DNA of 64,000 nt from Rosa chinensis (Eukaryota > Streptophyta > Magnoliopsida > Rosales > Rosaceae): contig NC_037092.1 of NCBI RefSeq assembly GCF_002994745.2, positions 83,744,824 to 83,808,823 of the forward strand, given 5' to 3'. Below, in pieces: positions 52,643 through 64,000 of the stretch. The number at the start of each line of letters is the position of its first letter. Within the stretch, counting starts at the first letter, position 1. Under the pieces are notes generated by a model. That model ran no database searches. It had not been told where the DNA came from and saw only the letters and a program-made list of their open reading frames with translations. The position numbers and the translations under genes were made by a program.

Positions 52643-52987
52643 TTTTACAAAAATTTCTTTTTTTAATCTTTTGGGAGATCAATAGCTGAATGATTGTTTG
52701 ACTGTGTATCTTGAGAAAGATGTATTCAATGTTATTGACAATGAGCCTATCATCTAGCATTTTCAGAACATGAAGTCTCGTCGAGCACATCTTTAAATGT
52801 TTGATCTAAAATTGTTTCTTTTTGCTAAGATTTTGATGTATTGTAATTTTTTTTTTTTGCTAAGTACTTATTCGAATTGTTATGATATTGAATGTTTAGA
52901 AGTTTGCTAAATAACGAATTGTCTCTAATTTTATTTAATCTATTTTTTACTACGCCCCCATATAAAAAAAAATCCTAAGTCCTCCAC
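52643..52987. other. No gene recognised; transposon border at right
   Basis: AT-rich. The right edge (TACGCCCCCATATAAAA to TCCTCCACTGG, 52953-52990) resembles, in reverse, the sequence at 56192 (CAGTGGCAGACGCAGGATT and GGGGGCGAAATTTT), a terminus of a hAT-like family. Confidence 0.35.
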
Positions 52988-53220
52988 TGGGTGGAGATGA
53001 TAGCCGCGCTTCCGGAATCGGACCGCGAGGCTCTGCTCCCGAAGCTGAAAGCCAAGGCGGCCCGAACTGCCTCCGGAATGCCGTCATGGCTATGATGTCG
53101 AAGCCTCACCGGTGCCCTCACTGGGAATATTTGCGTGTATTGCCCCGGTGGCCCCGACTCGGATTTTGAGTACAGTACTCAATCTTATACTAGATTCAAG
53201 CCTACTAGCATGCGCGCAAT
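52988..53220 (+). pseudogene. ELP3 (Elongator catalytic subunit) fragment
   Basis: On the plus strand the conceptual product matches the front of ELP3, the radical-SAM tRNA-modifying subunit of Elongator: [18 protein letters not shown], then [10 protein letters not shown]. After a one-base loss near 53076 follows SKPHRCPH, and after a short deletion near 53120 follows [18 protein letters not shown] and PTSMRAI. The codons for the three iron-sulfur-cluster cysteines survive but are in different frames. Only about 75 residues of a protein of more than 500 are present and the GC-rich composition contrasts with the surroundings. It lies beside a MULE-like terminus, so transposon capture is likely. 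Confidence 0.85.
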
Positions 53221-54060
53221 TTAATCCATTTAGGGTTTCAATTAGGGTTTTCTTTGCTTCAATCATGGTGTAGAAGACGAAGTTTGTAGCTTTATTGATT
53301 TTACTGAACCAAATAGAGAGCTTTGTATTGAAGTAATGCGCAGTCCAGCGCCTTGTTCGGGCCTTCGCCTGAGGCAATGGTGTCCCGGGCCAGCTTTATT
53401 AGAAATTGGCCACCCTTCCTGGTTGTCGAGTGAGGTGTCGGCGAGAATCGGGTTAGGACTCTCCGGCTGAGGCGATTTGGACTTGAACCGGTTCAGTGAT
53501 GGCCAGAATTGGGAGGCGAAAGGTGAGGGAGGCTTCTTGACGAGCAGCGACGGATGAATGTTTGATGATTATTAATGTTTGATCTATGAATGTTTGCTGA
53601 AAATCTATGATTTTTTTAAAATTTACTTAATAGAATCTGGTTGGGCTGTATGATTCGTTGAGTTTGGCTTTGTTGTTCTTGTGTGGTATTGGATTTTTAT
53701 TGCAGATTTGAGATGGTTGTTGGTTCATTTACTGGGTTTTCTTTTTAAGAGAGAGCTTGGTGCCTCGGTTTGTTTTTGGAAGAAGAAGACGTGGATAAAT
53801 AGAGGAGAATGAGAGAGCTGGAAGAAGAAGAGGTAAAAAGAGAAGAAAAAAAAAGAGAGGAAAAAAAGGAAAAAAAGAGTTAGTCAGGGTAAAATAAACA
53901 TTTCGCCATGAAAAGGATGCCACATCAGCAATTTAACAGAGAATTTGACCGAAAATCAACGGCAAGAACCTATTGTTTGAAATTAGAGAGTTTTTAGGTG
54001 AAATTGAAAGGTTAGGAACTGAAATGTCGACTCCTTATAAGTATAATTAGTAAACAGTAT
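53221..54060. mobile_element. MULE-like right end and interior
   Basis: The segment 53890-54060 (GCCACATCAGCAATTTAACAG, AAGAACCTATTGTTTGAAATT, GTAAACAGTATTTTGTCC) is related to the right arm of the MULE at 50150-50320. No matching left arm was found, so the left end is deleted. The interior has GGTTGGTGTCCC-like GC-rich sequence of unknown origin (53340-53530) and a purine-rich run (53800-53880). It probably belongs with the ELP3 fragment as one degraded Pack-MULE. Confidence 0.5.
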
Positions 54061-54064
54061 TTTG

Positions 54065-54845
54065 TCCAAATATTTAATTAGAATGAATGACGACTTTTAC
54101 CAAAATATACGCTCTCCTCTCTTCGGGTTAGGAGAGAAACCCTAAAGACGGCAGCGGCGGGCCTTCTGAGTGAGAAATTTCTCTCATCTAGTGATAACCT
54201 GGCGTCTGGGCTAGCCTTTAGCCTCGACGACGTAGCGGTTAGCTGCCGGATGGGTATTGATGCTATTGTCCAAAGAAGCTCTTGATTGGATGTTCTAAGG
54301 TTTTGTAGGTTTTGTTTAGGTGTCTAGTCATGATTGAAGTCTTTGAGTGAGTTTGTCGTGTTGAGCCTTGTCTAATAAGGAGTCTAGGACCGGTGGGGTG
54401 GCATCGTGGATTCTGTTTCGATGGCAGCACGGGTCGTGGGGTGCATGGATAGATGATATACGGTTCTGTGGCGGTGTGGTGCACAGCGGCGCAGGTCGAT
54501 GCAGCACTAGTCCGGAGCTATGATGTGTGGTGGTGGGAGGCAGATGAAAACTGGGCCTAGGTCATTCCAGACTTGTTGAACTTTGAGTGGACCTCTCCCT
54601 TAGGTTGCCTTTTGGGTTGATGAGATTTTTTTGCCCTAGGTCCATAAAAATTCTCTTTATTTTAGGGATCGTATGTTAGTAATTTTTCTTTCAATAATTC
54701 CCTAAGTTTTTAGGAATCTATACACTTTATGTGTCTCTAGTACCTTTGGAGTAGTACTAAAGGAGGATTTACGTTGTTCTCTACAAATTTGATGTATAAT
54801 GAGTGGACCTATAAACCCTAATAATAATGGAAGTTCAAATTAGAC
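54065..54845 (+). repeat. Duplicated block 2, dispersed repeat (uninterrupted copy)
   Basis: It matches 41160-41613 followed by 47795-48120, without the CACTA element. It therefore shows the empty CACTA site (around GGTCGATGCAGCACTAGTCCGG and TATGATGTG). Its own identity is unresolved. Confidence 0.75.
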
Positions 54846-55130
54846 AAGTACTTTCCATATACCACATGGTATATGGAAAGTGTGTGCACACACTTTAATT
54901 AATTGGTATTTTAAAATTGTTACACACCATCCAAGCATAAAAACCAATGCTCGTAGTGCAGCTTCTTCATGGTGCTTGGCATCAGAAAAGGGCACAAACC
55001 AGTGCGACAGTATTGTTATCCCTGTCATACCCTTCTGATCAGCCTGCATAGGCATATTGAGTAGGTTTTAATAAACTCATAAATAAATTTCACGTGAAAA
55101 AAAAAAAAAAAGACCTTGGAAATGTGTTTA

Positions 55131-55265
<135 letters not shown>

Positions 55266-55602
55266 TCATTCAGAACATCGGTATGGTGCAAAAACCCCAG
55301 TTATATAACCACCAATATTGGCGTAGCTCTAGGGCTCATTTAATGTGATACAGTCCTTAACTCTATCACCAAATTCCTTGAAGTATAGGTCTGCGTAGTC
55401 TTGGAAATGGTTTCTGTAGAAGAAGAAAGAGAACTGATAAAAAATTTGTGTACAAATTTGAATACTAGCTAGTTATAGACTTATAAGATAGTTGTACTCT
55501 TTTCTTTATTACTTTGTCAAACATAATTTATTTTGAAGTAGATCGAGGATATAAGATCATTGTCACTTACACAATTTGAAGGCTTAAGAAGCCACCAAAT
55601 TC

Positions 55603-56018
55603 TCTATTCTAAATCTCCTGTGGGAAATGAACAGTACCCCTCACGTGAATTGACAATTTGCCCCTGGGGCTGGGCTTTGATTGTTTTACCTCTGACTGCC
55701 TCTTTGTTCTTTTGCACCGCTTCGCTTTGTTAGTTTTGCTCCGATTGCCTCTTTATTTTGCTTTCGTATTCCCTATATTTTAAATTTTTAATATTAGAGA
55801 ATATGCATACGCTTCAAGAATCAAGATCAGATTCAATCATGTTTTCTTTTTATCATAGGGTTCTTCTTTTTCTTTTGAAAAGATAAAAGGAAAGCAAGAA
55901 AAATCATTTTAGTTTTTTTGGCTTCTCCTTTTCACTTTCGGTGAGGTAAAGTGGATTCTTCCCTTTTGATGCATGTGGTACAGTTGAGTGGCAACCCACA
56001 ACTCAGTTAGCTAGCTTG
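55603..56018. mobile_element. 416-bp insertion in P2 exon 6, class unresolved
   Basis: Relative to P1, this DNA interrupts exon 6. Removing it with one copy of TTC restores the 88-nt exon, which suggests a 3-bp duplication TTC (55600-55602 and 56019-56021). The ends (TCTATTC and AGCTTG) are not inverted repeats. A Helitron was considered because of the CTAG near the right end, but the required flanks do not fit. Confidence 0.6.
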
Positions 56019-56189
56019 TTCATCTTCTAAAGCTTGGGGAAGATCCCAATGGAAGAGTGTGACAAAGGGCTTTACACCTGCATTAATCAACAATTAATAT
56101 TTAAAAATTGCAAATCAAGTTAATTAATTAGTAGATAAGAAATTCTTAATGAATATAGTGATCAAATTATAACTGCTACCATCAGTGGC

Positions 56190-57120
56190 AGACGCAGGAT
56201 TACATATGTGAGGGGGCGAAATTTTTTCCCTAATAAAGAATAAAACTTCAATGAATGCCAATATTTGTGTTCAAATGTCACTAACCTATGTTTTTAGGTT
56301 TTTGTCTAATTACCATAAATTTCTTTGTATTAGGAACTTAAAGAGTGTAGCTTGGCTTGTCTATTCGCTATGGATTTTTTTTCCATAGCTTATGGGCTCG
56401 CTTTTAAGTGAGCGATAAGTTTGTTGGTCTATCCTATATGCCACTTTGGCTCCTCCACGAAACCTTGTTCTGGCCATTATTATGTGTCAGCGGGTGGGTA
56501 TGTAATGGTCTTCTTGACATGCGCTATTATCAATGAAATTACCATTATTTTCAAAACATATTGAATGAATACTCACCAAAAAACAAATATCCATACATAC
56601 CCAGAAAGCAAAACAAATAAAATTTTCAAGCGTAAAAGGAATTTTTTTAATTCAATCATCTATGATATAGCTAATGAATCAGCAAACTGTAGTAAAAAAA
56701 AAACTAAACTAATGTTCACAAAATAGCTGATCAATATATAGAGAGATTATATGTTTCTTTGTTTAATATATGTGGGCCAGATAGCATCTTTATTAATTGA
56801 GACTACAACCTTTCATACACAAAGGTTTTCACTTGAATGAAGTTTTAGAGTGGGGGCAATGATAGTACTAAAAGTCCAAAACAGCATCAATCTGCATGGG
56901 CTGTGAAACTGATATCACACAACTAGAATAATTCACTAACGGCACTAGCCCTCACTGGGCCTTAGCTGGGTCCGCTAGTGGGCAATGACAGTATTGAAAG
57001 TACAAAACAACATCAATTTGCATGGGCTGTAAAGTTGACATCACACAACTAAAATAATTCACCACGGCACCTGCCCCCACTGGGCCTTAGCTGGGTGGGC
57101 CTTAGCTGGGTCCACCAGTG
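56190..57120. mobile_element. Composite insertion in P2 between exons 6 and 5
   Basis: It begins with a hAT-like terminus (CAGTGGCAGACGCAGGATT) and includes a LINE-like tail (GTATGTAATGGTCTTCTTG, 56500-56555). It ends with a tandem duplication of about 125 bp: the unit with TGCATGGGCTGT, ATCACACAACTA and CACTGGGCCTTAGCTGGGT starts at about 56860 and again at about 56985. In the second unit GGGCCTTAGCTGGGT is itself doubled. P1 lacks all of this. Confidence 0.55.
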
Positions 57121-57188
57121 CCTAGAAGCTCGTTTATGTGGTTGTTGTAATATTTGATTCCTTCGTTATTCACACCCCCTCGTAGCGA

Positions 57189-57473
57189 TGTAAAGACTAT
57201 AGTACAGAATTAAGATGATAAAGGGTGCAGATTGCCTACAAGTGTTGAGCATCTGATGGAGAGAATGAAAATTAGTTAGTAGCTGATTACAAAATTAGTT
57301 AGTAGCTGATTACTATAAGTAGTGGTCAAGTGCAAGTGTTAAGCAATTAGATCCTCTTGTAAACAATCAGAAAGATATCAAAGTAGCTCTCGGTTTTACC
57401 TTTGCTTTCCTCTGTTCTTTTTCTTCATCTTCAACCTCTCACCATCTTCATCAAAATCTTATCAAGTGTTACA
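57189..57473 (+). mobile_element. Short LTR-like insertion (285 bp), TG...CA
   Basis: It starts TGTAAAGACTATAG, ends ATCAAGTGTTACA and includes a pyrimidine-rich TTTTTCTTCATCTTCAACC stretch, in the style of a small copia LTR. It is absent from P1, where exon 5 sequence runs through. No matching 5-bp target duplication was found, so the boundary is provisional. Confidence 0.4.
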
Positions 57474-57599
57474 TCTGACCAACTTTATGAAAGAAGACAA
57501 GAATAGTCAAGAAAAACCATTCAATCGATTCAATTGAATAACCAAAAGTGACACTCGAATGGTATTATGCAAAACAGGGTAGTGATGTAATCGATTTGA

Positions 57600-57673
57600 T
57601 CCAAATTTCCAAATGAATTACCAATTTAATTTATTCATTTTCTAGCTCATGTGTACTACTTCACTCTATATAA
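57600..57673 (+). promoter_or_regulatory. Promoter region and TATA box of GH1 copy C
   Basis: From CCAAATTTCCAAATGAATTACC the sequence matches the upstream region of copies A and B. TCTATATAAACGCC at 57664-57677 is the TATA box, about 45 bp before the start codon. Only about 100 bp of the shared promoter remain; A and B share more than this with each other. Confidence 0.7.
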
Positions 57674-57717
57674 ACGCCCCTTGACAGGAATCTGAGTAAA
57701 TCACCAAAGACCCAGTT

Positions 57718-63795
<6,078 letters not shown>

Positions 63796-64000
63796 TTGAG
63801 TGTGAGAAAATAAGAGTGTAACTTGTAATGCAGGCCGGCCTATGGAATAAGCAGATGAATCATAATTCCCTTGAATAATGTAATTGAGTTTATTTGTTTG
63901 TATGAACTATGAACAAATATAAATGCAAGTCTTTTTTCAAAATAAATAAATAAATAAATGCAAGCCTTTCTCTTTTTCTTTTTTCTTTTTCCCTGGAAGT
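63796..64000 (+). other. 3' flank of GH1 copy C
   Basis: It matches the copy A flank (27887-28090) to the window end, including TTCCCTTGAATAATGTAATTG and the AATAAATAAATAAATG run. The duplicated unit therefore extends beyond the 3' end of the gene and probably past the window. Confidence 0.65.

Noticed and set aside
55603..56018. Helitron in P2 exon 6
   Set aside because: The right end has CTAG near the border, but it is not followed by the expected T at the junction and the left end does not start TC after an A. The length restoration instead fits a 3-bp duplication.

Overview
This window is nuclear DNA of a flowering plant. The evidence is split genes with GT-AG introns, plant-type LTR retrotransposons, an L1-type LINE, and CACTA, hAT and Mutator-like (MULE) DNA transposons. 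The host genes are family 1 glycoside hydrolases (GH1 beta-glucosidases) of the secreted, cyanogenic or defence type. Their style suggests a rosid, perhaps Rosaceae, but that is inference. No tRNA, rRNA, CRISPR or organellar sequence was seen.

Layout. 1-2300 is intergenic with one hAT MITE. 2914-22098 is one very large inverted-repeat element: long arms at 2914-3660 and 21200-22098 enclose a tandem array of about 105-135 bp units. The array was later split by a 5'-truncated LINE (3894-8138) and by a 12-kb LTR retrotransposon that has gag and protease but no reverse transcriptase (8441-20422). The 5' LTR of that element itself carries about 3 kb of CACTA-like and LINE-tail sequence. 22558-27886 is a complete 13-exon GH1 gene (copy A). 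28413-41100 is a graveyard of transposons: three solo LTRs, one nested in another, a hAT MITE, a CACTA terminus, a copia pol fragment and a relic of GH1 exons 9-11.

41160-57600 contains two diverged copies of one duplicated block. Each has a dispersed repeat, then an inverted GH1 pseudogene (exons 8 to 5 on the minus strand), then a plus-strand GH1 promoter and exon 1. The first copy is broken up by a 6.2-kb CACTA element and by a hAT element, and its exon 1 (copy B) leads nowhere. The second copy ends in a complete 13-exon GH1 gene (copy C, 57718-63795).

Main points. Copies A and C are both open for 516 codons with identical exon lengths. Copy C, however, has Gln instead of the catalytic acid/base Glu (NQP instead of NEP) and Phe instead of Trp in the HWD motif, while keeping the TENG nucleophile. 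This looks like a recent catalytic divergence rather than random decay. Second, several DNA transposons hold fragments of unrelated host genes: a DJ-1-like exon pair in the CACTA element, a membrane-protein and a B-lectin fragment in a MULE nested inside it, an ELP3 fragment beside a MULE terminus, and a probable PPR fragment in a MULE nested in a hAT element. Third, many insertions can be dated relative to one another because intact target-site duplications, and in places an empty paralogous site, are present in the same window.
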